In this document: positions 52,967 to 64,000 of the stretch, piece by piece
Layout of the letters: the number at the start of each line of letters is the position of its first letter
Position numbering within the stretch: the first letter of the stretch is position 1
Assembly (NCBI GenBank): GCA_977006965.1
Contig: OZ345353.1
Location: 3,534,001-3,598,000 of the forward strand
DNA: 64,000 bases
DNA from: Phymatolithon calcareum
Lineage: Eukaryota > Rhodophyta > Florideophyceae > Hapalidiales
Direction: 5' to 3'
Notes under the pieces: model-generated
Seen by the model: the letters and a program-made list of their open reading frames with translations, nothing else
The model's database searches: none
Told to the model about the DNA's origin: nothing
Program-made: the position numbers and the translations under genes

Positions 52967-53278
52967 ATGTGTGCAGTTTTTCAGAGCATGAGTGAGTTTT
53001 GTTGGATCTATAATGTAGAGAGTGACGTACACAGGAAGGAAGCAGTTCAGAAGCTTTACCATCAGAATCACAGAGAGCGCATACATTTTGACATCATAAA
53101 GTTCTCGGATTGGACGTCCGCTGAAAGGGAAGCACAAAGATGGATAGCTCTGAAGAGCCCCCGCGCTCCTTCGTTGTGCAGGTATGAGCGAGTCGCATGC
53201 CCTGATTGTAGGGTACCTTTATGTTTCGGGGACTTTAGAAGTCGCTATAGCCTACATGCCGTGGAGGAAAGGCAATAG
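52967..53278 (+). CDS. piggyBac-like ORF-B, copy B
   Basis: The 103-residue product is identical to ORF-B of copy A. The shared sequence continues to both element ends, so transposition was recent. The zinc-finger-like C-terminus (VACPDCRVPLC) is retained. Confidence 0.6.
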   Translation: MCAVFQSMSEFCWIYNVESDVHRKEAVQKLYHQNHRERIHFDIIKFSDWTSAEREAQRWIALKSPRAPSLCRYERVACPDCRVPLCFGDFRSRYSLHAVEERQ

Positions 53279-53621
53279 ACATCAATAAAGACCCAGACTA
53301 TGGACGTTTTTCTATCTCTGATTTGTCAAAAGTGCGCAGTATCGCATTGTCCACTATCTAAGACTCATGGAAGTTGGAATATTGCTAGTTGTACGCTCGT
53401 AGAGCACTATTGATCTCCGGTGATATCCCGTTGCGCGATCCTTCATCTACACGGCGAGCATAACCCATGCGACGAGCTAGTATGAACCGCCAATGACAGC
53501 GGTACACATCAGAACTGTACCTTCCAATCGAATTCATGGAGCTCTCTCTCCAGACCACATTCTGCGATACGTATTCCTCTGCTCCATGATATAACTCTAG
53601 TTTTTCTGGGTTGAGAAGTGT

Positions 53622-53815
53622 TGTTAGCACTGAAGGATGACTAGGGCTTTACTTAGATGAGAGCGGTAGTACTTATAGTGGTCTACCGATCATGCATGTG
53701 TCTGGAGTGGGCAGACTACGGCTGTCTACTGATTATCCAGCCCATTAGTGAGGATCTGACAGGTCTTGAGCGGCAGTATGAGCAGCGTTTGGAGTAAACT
53801 AGTGAGGATCTGACA
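53622..53815 (-). repeat. 3' LTR of the Copia element, 194 bp
   Basis: It starts TGTTAGCACTG and ends GATCTGACA (plus-strand view). It is 54 bp longer than the 5' LTR because the segment ending TAGTGAGGATCTGACA is partly repeated (53739-53761 and 53800-53815). Confidence 0.8.
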
Positions 53816-53822
53816 CCCCCTC

Positions 53823-56800
53823 TCAAACGCTGTTCTCATCGCCGCGTATAAGCAGAATGTTCTGCTTGAATTTGGTCTTGCAAAGCGGTTTTGTTAGCAT
53901 ATCAGCTAGTTGCCCAGTGCCTGGCACGTGTATAGGGACGATGTTGCCGTTTGAAACTTGCTCGGCGAGGTAGTGGCACCAAATACCGATGTGTTTCGAC
54001 CTTGTTGTTACGCCGTTGGCCGTAGCCATAGCTATGGCGCTCTTGTTGTCAATAAACAGCGGCGTCGGCTGCTTTATCGGGATCTCCCATTCGTTGAAGA
54101 GTTGCTGAAGCCAGATGATAACTCTCGCCGCCTCAGCAGCTGCGTAATACTCGGCCTCGGTGGAAGACAGTGTTCCCGCGTTCTGCAAGGTGCTACGCCA
54201 GTAGATAAGGTCACCAGCATAACGCACTGCTATGCCGGTGCGTGAGCGGCGCGTTTGTATACAGGAAGCCCAGTCGCTGTCGCAGTAGACTTCAAGGTCG
54301 GGGCTTGCGGTGCGTCGATACTTGAGGCTCATTCCGCGGCGTCCTGCCAGGATCGGAGGAGATGCTTGAGCGCCTGCCCATGGCGGTCGGTAGGACAATG
54401 CATGTGCCTTGCGAGTTGTGAAGCGATGTATCCGACCTTGTAGCCAACTGTGTCAGCTATGAATCGTATCGAACCAAGGGATCGCTGGTACTCCTTGACG
54501 GCTGTCGCATCCAGCGCCTGCTCGTCGTCGTGCTTTCCTGTGAGGTCCGCCTTAGGATTATGTGGGAGGAGTGCGGGATTGCATTTCGACATGCTCACTT
54601 CAGTGAGGAGTTTGTTGATGTGCTTGGTGACGGTGAGCTCCACACCCTCAGTTGTGCGATTGACCCCGATGCCGGCATGCTGCGAAAATGGAGTTTGCTC
54701 AGTGATCTGCCACTCGTCGCGCATGGGCTTGAGCAGACTTTCGAGTAGCGTTGCGGAGGCTGAAGCAAGGAGGAAGTCGTCAGTATCTGCTAGCAAGCGC
54801 GCGACACGACCTTGTCCATCCTTGTAGATAAAGACAGAAGGCTCCGCAGTAAGCGCTTTCCAGCCCCATTTAACCAGCTGTGCATTCCTATGCCTTTCCC
54901 AGAGAAATCCCCCGTCGGGAGAACCCATCTGCGCGCGTTCGACAAGGACGAGCTTTCCAGGCTGTGTGTATGTGCCGTCCGAGCGTCGCGGCTGCTTCAT
55001 AACTACGCGGAATCTTGCGTCGGCTGGCGCGCGCGGGTATGCACCGGGGACATCTACGGCCCGGTTGTGCTCATTATTGAGTGCGGCATGCGCGTATAGG
55101 AGGCGCCGAGCGGTGTGTGACGGCGTCTGTGCCGCCGTCCTATCTGGGTCGTAGTGAATTCCGGGTTTCATCAGATCGCCCCGCGCGGTGCAGCGGGAGG
55201 ATAACTTTTCGATCGCGCCCAGTGCTGTGGTCTTGTAGTTGTAGGTCCATTTCGGATGCACTGGACGGTCTCCGTGCTGCTGGTCGACGAACGACCAAGC
55301 GCCAAGAGCGATGCTGCGGTCGATAAAAGCATCGTGGGATGCGGCCCACTCTTGTGCATGAGGACCCCTTAGAGCTTCAGAAATAGAGCGCGGGTCGGCG
55401 GGTACTGTGCGAGTGGCCATCGCTGTAGTGACTTCTGCTCCTGGATGCAGTGCTTGGCCTTCGGGAATGGCATTTGTACTAGCTGTATCACGCTCTTCCT
55501 CGACAGGTAGACGGAATCGCAGAGGCTTACGAGTGCTTTGGCGCAAGCGCATTAAGTGCGTGCGCAAGGTCGGAGTCCGTGTTTTTATATTTTTTGTGGT
55601 GGGTATCGAGCCTTCTCTTCGCTTTTGCGTTGAATTTGAAGTGCCCTGGGTGGGTGGCAGATCGGTCTGTGTTGCATCGAACTTGCGAGTATAGTTTGAC
55701 TCGGTATTTGACGTGCTTCCTGCCCCTGTGAGACGTTAGTCGATCTTTGATGAATCGCGTGCCATGCTTGGAGGTCCGGAAGACTGCATATCGCTGCTTG
55801 GATTGATGGGCGCGAAGTCAGCAGACTGGCAAACGTCAAGTCGCTTTTTGCGTGGATCATACACATCGAACGTAGCAGAGGAGGGCGCCGAAAGGTACCT
55901 TCGGAGGAGGCCGCGTGGAGTGGGGCTGTTTTTTCCACGTGCCTTGTTTGGAATGAAGCCAAAAGCGCCAAACGGGATCGCCCGGCCCAAGTTTGGCTTC
56001 ACCCCGAAGAGCAGCTCTGTCGGGCAGAGCCTTGCTCCAGCCTTCGGTATCGCGTTCCATTTGGCTACGCAGTCCGCGAGCGCGAACTCCCAAAGGTTCT
56101 TCGGCAGCTTGGCACTGAGAAGTTGTGTGCGCATGCAGCTCTTAAGGACTCCTATGGCGCGCTCAGCCTGCCCGACATTTGCGGGCTGTTCGGGACTGCT
56201 TTTGTTATTACCGTACCAGTGCGTTGGGCGAAACGGAGGGGTGCGCCAGCTGAGAGCTCTGGAGCTCCGTCCGACTGAATTCGTAGGACCGGACGTCCAG
56301 TGGCACGTTGTAGCTTGCGTAGAGCGATGACTAGTGCACGACCAGCGGCCGCTTTTGTGCGTGTGGGCAACGCTTGAGGCCTTGTCTACTGCGACAGTAA
56401 AGTACCTGTTTCCCCTGATGGACTGTTGCAGTGGTCCGGCCGTGTCGGTGCTGATTTTTGCCAGTGGCGACACGTTTCCGTCCGTCGAGGAAAGATGCGG
56501 GGTTCTCGTCAACTTCGCTTCATTGCAAGGGGCACAGGTGTACTCTCCTTTTTCTCCGGAGGTTTCACTGCGCAGCGACGGGAAGGCAGCAAGCAGACGT
56601 CGCATGGCGGCAGGGTGCGGGTGGGCAAAAGATTCGTGCAGTTTTCTGAGGGCTCGCGGTATGCGAAATCTCCACCGTATAGACGGCTTATGCGCTTGCG
56701 CTGCAGATGCGCTTGGGCACGGGACGTCGAATGCGTATACATTTCCTGTTCTAGTACCCGAGGCAACAACGGGGGGAGGCTCCTTGGTAGTTTTTGGCGT

Positions 56801-57997
56801 GACGAAGAATCGATGTTCTTGGATTAGAATGTCGTTGTCATCGGCGATGCGCGCTGCCGATACGAGGTCGCGTGCAAGCGAGGGTACGAACAGAGCGTTC
56901 AATAATCGAATGGATTTAGATGCTCCGTGGAGGAGCATGCTGCCGGTGCGCTTTGCAAGCGTTGTGGCTCCGTTGGCTAGGCGAATGGGGATTTTCACGG
57001 AGCGCGCATTCGACAGAGTGGAACTGGACTTTGTGCAGTGATGGCTAGCGGCGGTGTCTAGCAGAGGCGACATGGGATAGTTCTGGTCGGAGTTTACGTT
57101 GCTATCTGTAAAGAGCATAGTTGCTATAGAGTTAGCCACCGCCTTTATGAAGGACTGGTCTTGCGTCTGGTTGGAAGCGGCGGCTGCGACGGTGGCAGGT
57201 TCACGGGGGCGCTGTCTGGCGCGCGAAGCGGCGCGTGCCATGATGGCCTTGCAAATGTCATCACCTTCGACGTGGTTGTCCATCCGGTGCGTCATGCACC
57301 GGTAGTCCGTTACTGTAGGATCATTAGGACGGCGGCCGAAGTGGTTAGAAACCTTGCTCCTATTTCCTCCCGCGCTTTGATTTCCCTTCCTGTTATTGAA
57401 ATTGCGCGGGGGGTTGTGCGGAAGGCGTAACAATGAAGCAATGAGGCGGTTAACAACCTCGTACGTGCGGTGAGAATCCGGGAGGTACGCGTAGAGCTTA
57501 CGGATCGCGTGGGAATGGGCGGTGTTGGGCAGTCCGGCGACAATATCGGCGATGAACGAGGCGGGCTTGGCAAGATGGTGCTCCGCATCAGCGCTGAGGA
57601 GCTTGTCATGGCGGTCTCTATGGGCGGCGATGTACGCCGCGGTCGACGAGTGCGAGTTGAGTGGCTTCACCGTCGTGTCGATAGAGACCTGGTATATGGA
57701 CTCCTGAGGAGCAGTTTGAATAAGGTGCTTGTAAGCGTCGAGGGCGCTCATGGGGGAGATAGCCTGGCGCATCGATTTGCTGACAGTAAGCATGAGGAAC
57801 GACTTTAGAAGGGCAGCCTGCGCGGCTTCGACTTTGTCCCCGTCGACAGGCTCACGCTTGAGCAAATCATTGGCCTGTTGACCTTGTACCACAGTCTCAA
57901 CGCACAGCCTCCAATCACGATGGTTAGAGGCGTCAGCGCGGAGCGTGGCGATGCTGTCCGTGGGCCAGGGGCGAGTTGGGATGTGGTGGTCGGTCAT
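53823..57997 (-). pseudogene. Copia Gag-Pol polyprotein, several lesions
   Basis: The frame starts at the ATG at 57997. Gag has a Cys/His cluster (YRCMTHRMDNHVEGDDIC). The protease site is LLDTAASHHC. The GAG-pre-integrase and integrase follow (CAPCNEAKLTRTPHL, DTAGPLQQS). Within integrase the frame is lost between about 56370 and 56160 and then regained; the lost part (VLRIQSDGAPEL) is visible in another frame, and NVGQAERAIG carries the last catalytic Glu. A stop near 55736 precedes the RT (55567-54329, ADTDDFLLA catalytic site). A further frameshift at about 54329-54398 precedes RNase H (YCDSDWASC, SSTEAEYYA, SKHIGIWCHYL). The element encoded cDNA synthesis and integration, but this copy cannot make the whole polyprotein. 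Confidence 0.88.
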
Positions 57998-58223
57998 GGT
58001 GGAAGATGATGGGGACGCCGGTGTTGTTGGTTGCGAGGAAGGGGGCGTCTGTGGTGAAGATGGTGGTTGAGAATGGGGTGGTGACGAATGGGCGTCACTT
58101 CCAGAGCTGGTGCTCTCCTTGTAGATAGGTGCGGGCTTGGTAGGGTGCCGCTTGGGTCGCCCGGAGGCGTGTGTGGCAAAAGTTTCCGTGTTGGTCAGTG
58201 ATTAGGCGTATAGGCCCATAACC

Positions 58224-58363
58224 TATTAGCACTGAAGGATGACTAGCGCTTTACTTAGATGAGAGCGGTAGTACTTATAGTGGTCTATCGATCATACATG
58301 TGGCTGGAGTGGGCAGACTAGGGCTGTCTACTGATTATCCAGCCCACTAGTAAGGGTCTGACA
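58224..58363 (-). repeat. 5' LTR of the Copia element, 140 bp
   Basis: It matches the 3' LTR along its length with few changes. The expected terminal TG at the gag-proximal side has become TA (58224-58225). Confidence 0.85.
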
Positions 58364-59015
58364 AGTGTCAAGAGCAAAACAAAGTCCTCAATTGATCCTC
58401 CCATTCCTCCATCTGCGACTGCCTTCATGATATACATTCCTATCTGCATGGCAACTGATCGTGAATGCTCTGTTTTGAAGGCCCTAAGAGCATACATGGC
58501 TTTCTCGTGGTCTGCCAAAGCTCCTCTCATCATGAAAACACATTTCCCATCCAGGCCGCAATGACTTATAGTCAAATCGTAGCTCATTAGGTACACAGAT
58601 GAACCGCGAAGGACACGCAGGCCGAAAAGCTCAGTTTAGGGGCCAAATTCGAATGTTTTGTTCGATGTAGAACTGCCCGTATCTTTTTTTTCCAGCCGAT
58701 TTTGTGAAAACGAAAAAAACGGGTCCAGGTACTGTGCTTAATAAGACATCCACCTTGAAATAATATCCGAACGCGCAACGGCTAACTGTCTACATCATCT
58801 GAACGAATAGGCATATTTGGACACGAAAATCGCGGCTTTGCTTGTAGCTTCGCGTACCCTGCGCGAACTCACTCCAAACTTGTTCACTACGAGCGCATAC
58901 ACATGGCGAAGGACAGGAAATACTCTATGAAGTGTTTCGATACGCGTGGGCCTCGCAAAAGAATTATTTTACTGTGTCCCAATAAACCTCAATTGTAGCA
59001 GTACGAGGGGGTTAA

Positions 59016-61176
59016 ATGATTTTTATATCAATCGAAAGGGAGCATTTTTTTAGAAATTGATCCAGAAAAGCAGGGCCTGCGCAGGTTTCACAACCCTCCA
59101 TAAAAAGTCGTACATCAGTTTCTCGTGGTACTCCGAAAAAAAGGCAAATAACTTGAAGCAGTCGTTTTGCTAAGAATGTTGCTCGAAAAGCATATATCAT
59201 ACGCAACGAGTACGAGAGTAGAAATGGAATGTGGAAACTAATGGGAGATTGGAGGGTTCCCTCTTCTATAGTGGAAGGTGCCCATCACCTTGTGCACAAT
59301 TCACCATCACCAATGCCATGTGCTGACAGCAAAATATGCCTATGCACTGTGCTTTGAAAAAGGCACACAGCATTCCATACTACACAGTACGGTAAATATG
59401 TATCATAATGGCATTTTATGGGTTTTTTGTACCCTCGAGTTATTTGTCTTTCCCGCGAAAGGCAGGTCTTCATCGCTATCCTCAGGTCCAAGGATTGTCT
59501 TACGCGGAAAAATAACGCCGTAATGTTACCAATCTACACCTCTGTTTTCCAAAGAACCAAAAAAAATTGTGATCGTTCAATAATTTACAAATTGCATGCA
59601 TTTCGGAACCCTTCGAATGATACTTTTTTGGGCACACTCCTAGGCGGCGGGTGTTTCAAAAATCGTGCAGTGTGCCCCTCGCCAAAGGTCGAAAGAACAC
59701 TTTACAAGCTATGCCGCTATTCTCGCAATGCATCTTACACCACTTCAGGGAATCGACTCGAAGAGGAAATTGATGTGCATGCGAGCTGGATCAATGCTCG
59801 CCATGAGGACAACAGGGAACCTGATAGAGTAGCGCGATTGTCATGCTCAAGAAGAAAGGAGCATAAAACACAACATCGCCGAGGTGGTGCGATCGATTCA
59901 TCACACTTGTGATGCGCCATCATGCAACAGGATTCCGCTCAAGTGAAGGCACATCGTATTGCAAGCCTTGAGAGATGATAAAGAGTTTTTAGCTATGATC
60001 ATCTATCAGGACGATTCACGCATTGAATCGTAATCAGTAGCAATCCAAGAGTGCTTTCTATAGCACAGGAATGTTGACTGTATGCCTAGCAACTCAGGTG
60101 ATCCGTCTTTGCATATAGGAAATGCGTCTAAAGCGCATCTTGGCGTTGTTTTTCGCTTCGCTTATACTATACATGGAAGTTTGACCCATCATATAGCGTA
60201 GAGAAAGTTGGAAGTTCTTCGGATTTCGCCTAGACTGTCCGAACCGCGCACGCGCAAGCCCGATGGACCACACGGGGTTCGACGCCTGCCAACCCTTCTT
60301 GACCGTATTGCTTACGCCGTGCAAGCCAGTACGGAGAAAACCGCTTGCAAAGCTCCCGTTTCCACTTTTTGCGCCCTCTTCGAAGGCCGGTGGCCTAGTC
60401 AAGGTAGCCGCCCGAGGCATGATGTCGATCCCAGCCGTTTCTTTGTCTTTACTCCAGTCACTATGTTGTGTTTGCACAGTCATATTAGCAAATGGTTGCG
60501 CTCGCGTTTCACCCTCACAACCGTTGGATTTCCCGAAAGCGCGTGAAGATGCTCCGGTGGTGGCCTTTCCGTCTACTCTACTTTTTTCATTTCGGAGTTT
60601 TCTTAGTCTGCCTCTCTTTCCTCCTTTCAGTATTTCCTACTGTTTTTCGTGTCCTTTCCTCTCCTGGCCAAACCTTATACTTGCGGCTTCCGGTTCTAGT
60701 GAATCTGGTGCAATATTCGCTGATTGTGAGCACCCAAAGATATGACGTTGAGTTCACTGGTCGCTGAGATACAGAGCGTTCTGGGCGAGAACATTGCCAC
60801 GAAATTAACAGTAGGCAGGAACATAATCGGATTCAGCTTTGTTAGCGCTCAGAATTTGTAAGCTCTATGCCTCCATTGTGCGGCGTGCTTCCTTCCAATG
60901 GATATGTCTATCTGGGATGGACGATTTTATGGAACATTCGGCGTGCAGCAGTTTACATTAGCATCAAACGAGTTATCGATCTGGTTTGGAGTAATCGCTA
61001 TTAGGTTGAAAGAAGGTTTGGAGAAAGCTTCTGTGGCTGGACTCCCGGACAGGAGCTTAAGTGACCTTAAACAGACGTGCTCATTCCATACTGGGAGACG
61101 GAGCATGTAGCAGTAGACTGTTCTAGAATTCTACAGATTTATGTGTGTCATGTCAAACATTGTACTAATGAATCCG
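59016..61176. other. 2.2-kb stretch without a supportable gene
   Basis: A plus-strand frame at 59418-59912 and a short one at 60898-61110 have no recognised domains. The stretch contains the inverted copy of the unclassified repeat listed separately. Confidence 0.4.
60195..60440 (-). repeat. Unclassified repeat family, inverted copy
   Basis: The reverse complement aligns with 40085-40320, sharing ACCTTGACTAGGCC-like, CTTCGAA, GGCTTGCA and AAGAAGGGTTGG blocks. It is moderately diverged. Confidence 0.6.
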
Positions 61177-62743
61177 TCATGAGCTGTGATACACGCGACC
61201 GTATCGCCGCATGAGCTCTAAAGAATTCTTGGACACACGACGATACCGCGCCATGAAGTCGAGAAACTCCTTAAAATCTTCGTTTAACAGCGAATCCGTG
61301 TCCTTCAAGAGTTTCACCTCGCTGATCTGGTGGAAGTGCTAGCAACATGACAAAATTTCTTTGAGTTCGAAGCCCACCCTCCCTCTCATTCCTTACCCGG
61401 AGTATGCGAAAGCTGTCTGTGGAGGTTTCCATTGGTTCTAACTTCTCGGGAAATAGAACCCCTGTGACATAGAAAGGCTTCGCAAATCATCTGATGTCCC
61501 TTGCTCGAGGTATGTCTCCATTTCGAAATCTATCTGCCTTCCGCAAAAGCCTAGGACATGGCAGAAGTGCGATCGCTTGGGGGTAGCTCAGACGACCAAA
61601 ACGGCTGGATGCTAAGAATGCTGATGCCTTTTCCACTTCGTCTTCTGTCACCGGCATGTCATCTTCTCTCAGCGGCACGTCATCTTGAGAAATGACAGTA
61701 CTTCTCGTGAGCACGGAACGAGATATTCTTGGTGGAGGATTGAGAACTCCGTCCCAACGTTTCGAAAATGAAACCACTGCGTTCATAGTGAGGTTATGCT
61801 TTTCTTCAAGATAGTGCACCAGGCCGATGTACGCACTACGATATGATGAAATGAACCAAAATTCACGTCCAGAGGGGGAGAGCCTGAGAAGGGCTCCCAT
61901 GAGAGCTTGTGGAATGGCGCGAACGAAGCCCAGATGAATCATCTTACCCTCCGGGAGTGTGGCGAAATTGTAGAGTATAGCTATCAAAACCACTTCCACG
62001 AGAAACATCCCAAAAGACGCAACCATCGATATGCCCAGAACACTAACGTCGACGATCTGCACCCTGTACCAATGGCCAACAGCGAAAATAGCATCAGCGT
62101 AACCATTGTTCAAATCATAACCCCAGTTGGTTTCATTCGACGGACCGTACGTAACAAGTCCTCCTTGGTGAACGACAATGTTGTGGCGCGAATTCGACAG
62201 TACGAAAGTATACGCCGTAGTTAACATTGTCAATATAGCTATAATGTAAGCAGCAAAAAGACCCTGTGAGCTGAGTGGAGCTGGGTAATCAACGAGACGA
62301 TAATGATCACCAGCAGTTCTTACGAGGGTCCAATCATGAAACTGGGGCATGCAACGAGGAGGATACCAGTTTTTGACGTTTTCGCGATTCCTTGAAGCGG
62401 CGGAAGACACATTTTGTTCGAAGGCAATGATTAGGATGGTAACGAGCAGCACTACAAGACCTATCTGTACCAATTTGGTCCATCTGGAGAGCGTAACCGG
62501 TCGGGACGGTATCCCTGTAAGAGAAGCGACGGCCTCAAGAAGACGATTTTGTGCGACGCTGGTGATATCATTTAAGATATCCTTGTGCTCTCCAGCGGTG
62601 GCTTTTATGGCAATTACGGTATGCCCTGGCAGAAAGGGAAGTCTGTTGAGCAGAGCCGGTTTTGCTGACTCAATTATGTCCCTTTCTCTCTTTTCCCGGA
62701 TTTTTGTCTCTTCTGGCGGCTTGTTTCAGAGCAGTCTGGAAAG
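61177..62743 (-). pseudogene. Unrecognised membrane-protein family, copy 3 (5'-truncated)
   Basis: Homology to copies 1 and 2 starts abruptly at about 62743, in the region after the CAGTCTGGAAAG block, where LINE sequence begins; the signal peptide and first half of the ectodomain are absent. The membrane segments and cytosolic part are present (PPRCMPQFHDWTLVR, YGPSNETNWGYDLNNGY, MNAVVSFSKRWDGVLNPPPR). A TGA interrupts the frame at about 61484-61486, after RARDIR. Beyond EGHGFAV the sequence differs from copies 1 and 2: an open tail in another frame reads LNEDFKEFLDFMARYRRV and LELMRRYGRVYHSS to a stop at 61177. That tail may correspond to the missing last exon of the other copies. Confidence 0.72.
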
Positions 62744-64000
62744 TGAGACCGAAATGTTGAAAGTGGACCTGAAGGAATGTACAGACCTAGTCTATGAGCT
62801 ATGGACAGCCTGCGGCTGATGCGGAACATTTCCAACATCGTGGATGAAAGCTCTCTTGGTCCCGCTGCACAAGAAAGGAGACCATGACGATCCAAAAAAT
62901 TTCCGACCCATATCCCTACTGAGTCAGGTCCGAAAGGTTGTGGAGTCCGCAATTGATATTATGCTCCGTCAAAGATACAAGAACCACAACATCCAGCTGG
63001 GATTTCAAAAAGGGAAGAGTACGGAGCTCGCAATCTTGAGGGCGCTGGAACTACAAAAACGAGGGCAGCGATGCATCGAAGTATTGGACCTGAAGGCAGC
63101 GTACGACACAGTGCCTAGAAAACACCTGCAAGAGCGAATGAGAGGGCTTCTACCGCAAGAGCTATGCGTGATGATTGAACCATTCTTGATGCCTTCCTGG
63201 GTATCCACGGTTGGTGACCCGCTGCAGAAGTGGTTCCTAATTGACAGAGGAGTACCTCAGGGGTCTCCGCTGAGTCCAAGTTTGTACAACCTTTTCATGG
63301 ACGAATTAGCGGAAAGAATAAGCCGAGTGCCACGAGAAGTTGCAGATGTGGCTGCAGTCCTCTTTGCGGACGACCTTCTTCTATCGGCAAAGACACCAGC
63401 GGGACTACTGAGGCTGTTAAATATTGCATCAAAATGGGCAAGAGACAGGCAGATGGTTTGGAACACGAAAGCTGGGAAGAGCGAAGTACTTATCTCGGAA
63501 GACACAAGATCACCCATTTTCAAGCTTGCAGGGAAAACGTTGGCAAAGGTCAAAGAAGTCTCATAACTTGGCATCTCACTCAGTAATGAGGGAGTTACCG
63601 ACACAAAAATGCTTGAGCTCATCCGCCACGCCAAGATCGCGGTATATCAACTGAGGTCCCTGGGTGTCTCGCTGCGGGCACTCAGCCCCTTGAAAGCAGT
63701 AAAGACATACAAGGCGTTGATACAACCAAGATGGGAGTATGCAATGCACCTGACGCCATGGACGCCGAGAGTCCAGAGAGCTATCGCAGAAGTGGAGAAA
63801 ACATTTTTCGCACAACTATTCGGTCCAATATCGAAAAACCGCTATGTCAGACTTCGCCTTCTTTGCCGAATTCACAACGCCGGAAACAGGAGACTCGTGC
63901 TAGCACTCAGAATGCTGAAACAAGCCAGATCAAAGAAAAGGAGCCTTCTGGCCGTCCCAATCGAGGAAAGAGATGTGGATGAACTACAATGGATTAGTCG
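62744..64000 (+). pseudogene. LINE reverse transcriptase fragment, runs off the window
   Basis: The sequence is related to ORF2 of the LINE at 28 kb: FRPISLLSQVRKVVES, LGFQKGKSTELAILR, LDLKAAYDTVP, RGVPQGSPLSP, the catalytic FADDLL and WNTKAGKSEVL are all present. The endonuclease is missing. In-frame stops lie at about 62818 (after LWTACG) and at 63564-63566 (a TAA where LINE relatives have Tyr, in the context SYLGISL). The same frame is open from there to the edge of the window (RWEYAMHLTPW, KTFFAQLFGP). It abuts copy 3 of the membrane family directly. Confidence 0.85.

Larger units (their letters stand above)
53622..58363 (-). mobile_element. Ty1/Copia LTR retrotransposon
   Basis: It is complete from LTR to LTR, with a 5-bp duplication AGTGT at 53617-53621 and 58364-58368. 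It is transcribed on the minus strand, so the 5' LTR is at the high coordinates. The internal part encodes gag, protease, integrase, RT and RNase H in Copia order, with several lesions. A polypurine tract (GAGAGGGGG on the minus strand) adjoins the 3' LTR at 53816. Confidence 0.93.
53385..58587 (-). pseudogene. piggyBac-like ORF-A, copy B, interrupted by Copia
   Basis: The first half is read from the ATG at 58587 to the Copia boundary at 58364. The second half resumes at 53616 and ends at 53385. Across the junction the copy A frame (VLLLTL then LNPEKL) is preserved if the element and one AGTGT are discounted. Five residues differ from copy A. Confidence 0.8.
52753..59011 (-). mobile_element. 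piggyBac-like element, copy B, split by a Copia element
   Basis: TTAA lies at 52749-52752 and 59012-59015. Ends match copy A in reverse orientation. Total length minus the 4,742-bp Copia element and its 5-bp duplication is 1,512 bp, exactly that of copy A. Flanking DNA differs from copy A on both sides, so the two are separate insertions and not one inverted duplication. Confidence 0.9.

Noticed and set aside
49585-59015. Large inverted duplication as the explanation for the repeated ORF-A/ORF-B region
   Set aside because: Homology stops exactly at TTAA on every side and the flanks differ, which fits two transposon insertions better.
1-64000. CRISPR arrays, rRNA, tRNA genes and bacterial-type operons
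   Set aside because: No spaced direct repeats of CRISPR type were seen, and no convincing rRNA or tRNA sequence was noticed by eye; a covariance-model search would be needed to exclude tRNAs formally.

Overview
The window looks like nuclear DNA of a photosynthetic eukaryote, and my best guess is a red alga (florideophyte type). This rests on a plastid/thylakoid-lumen-targeted DUF1499 gene with short GT-AG introns, otherwise intron-poor genes, and a transposon mix (Harbinger with a DUF6818-type partner, hAT, MULE-like, piggyBac-like, Copia, non-LTR elements) that I associate with red algae and oomycetes. The species call is inference. I found no bacterial operons, rRNA, convincing tRNA genes or CRISPR.

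Layout. 0-9 kb is transposon territory: a 1.1-kb MULE-like element with a 9-bp target duplication, a palindromic MITE, a complete 3.0-kb Harbinger with both genes, and a 1.3-kb hAT derivative. 9.2-10.6 kb holds an unrecognised membrane-protein ORF. 13.5-17.4 kb is a non-LTR element whose C-terminus looks like a restriction-like endonuclease, followed by a MULE remnant. 18.9-25.8 kb is the only dense island of ordinary genes: uracil phosphoribosyltransferase, a TPR-J-DnaJ-X co-chaperone, a divergent hypothetical gene, a five-exon DUF1499 gene and a YqeY/GatB-like gene. An internally deleted Tigger/pogo element closes the island, and a LINE (ORF1 plus an EN-RT ORF2) is fused directly to its end.

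32.8-49.5 kb and 61.2-62.7 kb carry three broken copies of one unrecognised membrane-protein family. They are interrupted respectively by a hAT MITE, by point lesions, and by truncation at a LINE. Between them lie MITEs, short LINE 3' tails with (ATC)n ends, and a hAT element inserted inside another hAT transposase. 49.6-59.0 kb contains two 1,512-bp copies of a piggyBac-like element in opposite orientation, each flanked by TTAA. The second copy was split by a complete Copia element. 59-61 kb is mostly non-coding, and the window ends inside a 5'-truncated LINE.

How it fits together. Only the 18.9-25.8 kb island looks like cellular housekeeping. Nearly everything else is nested transposition, and many insertions can be dated relative to one another from exact target duplications visible in the sequence.
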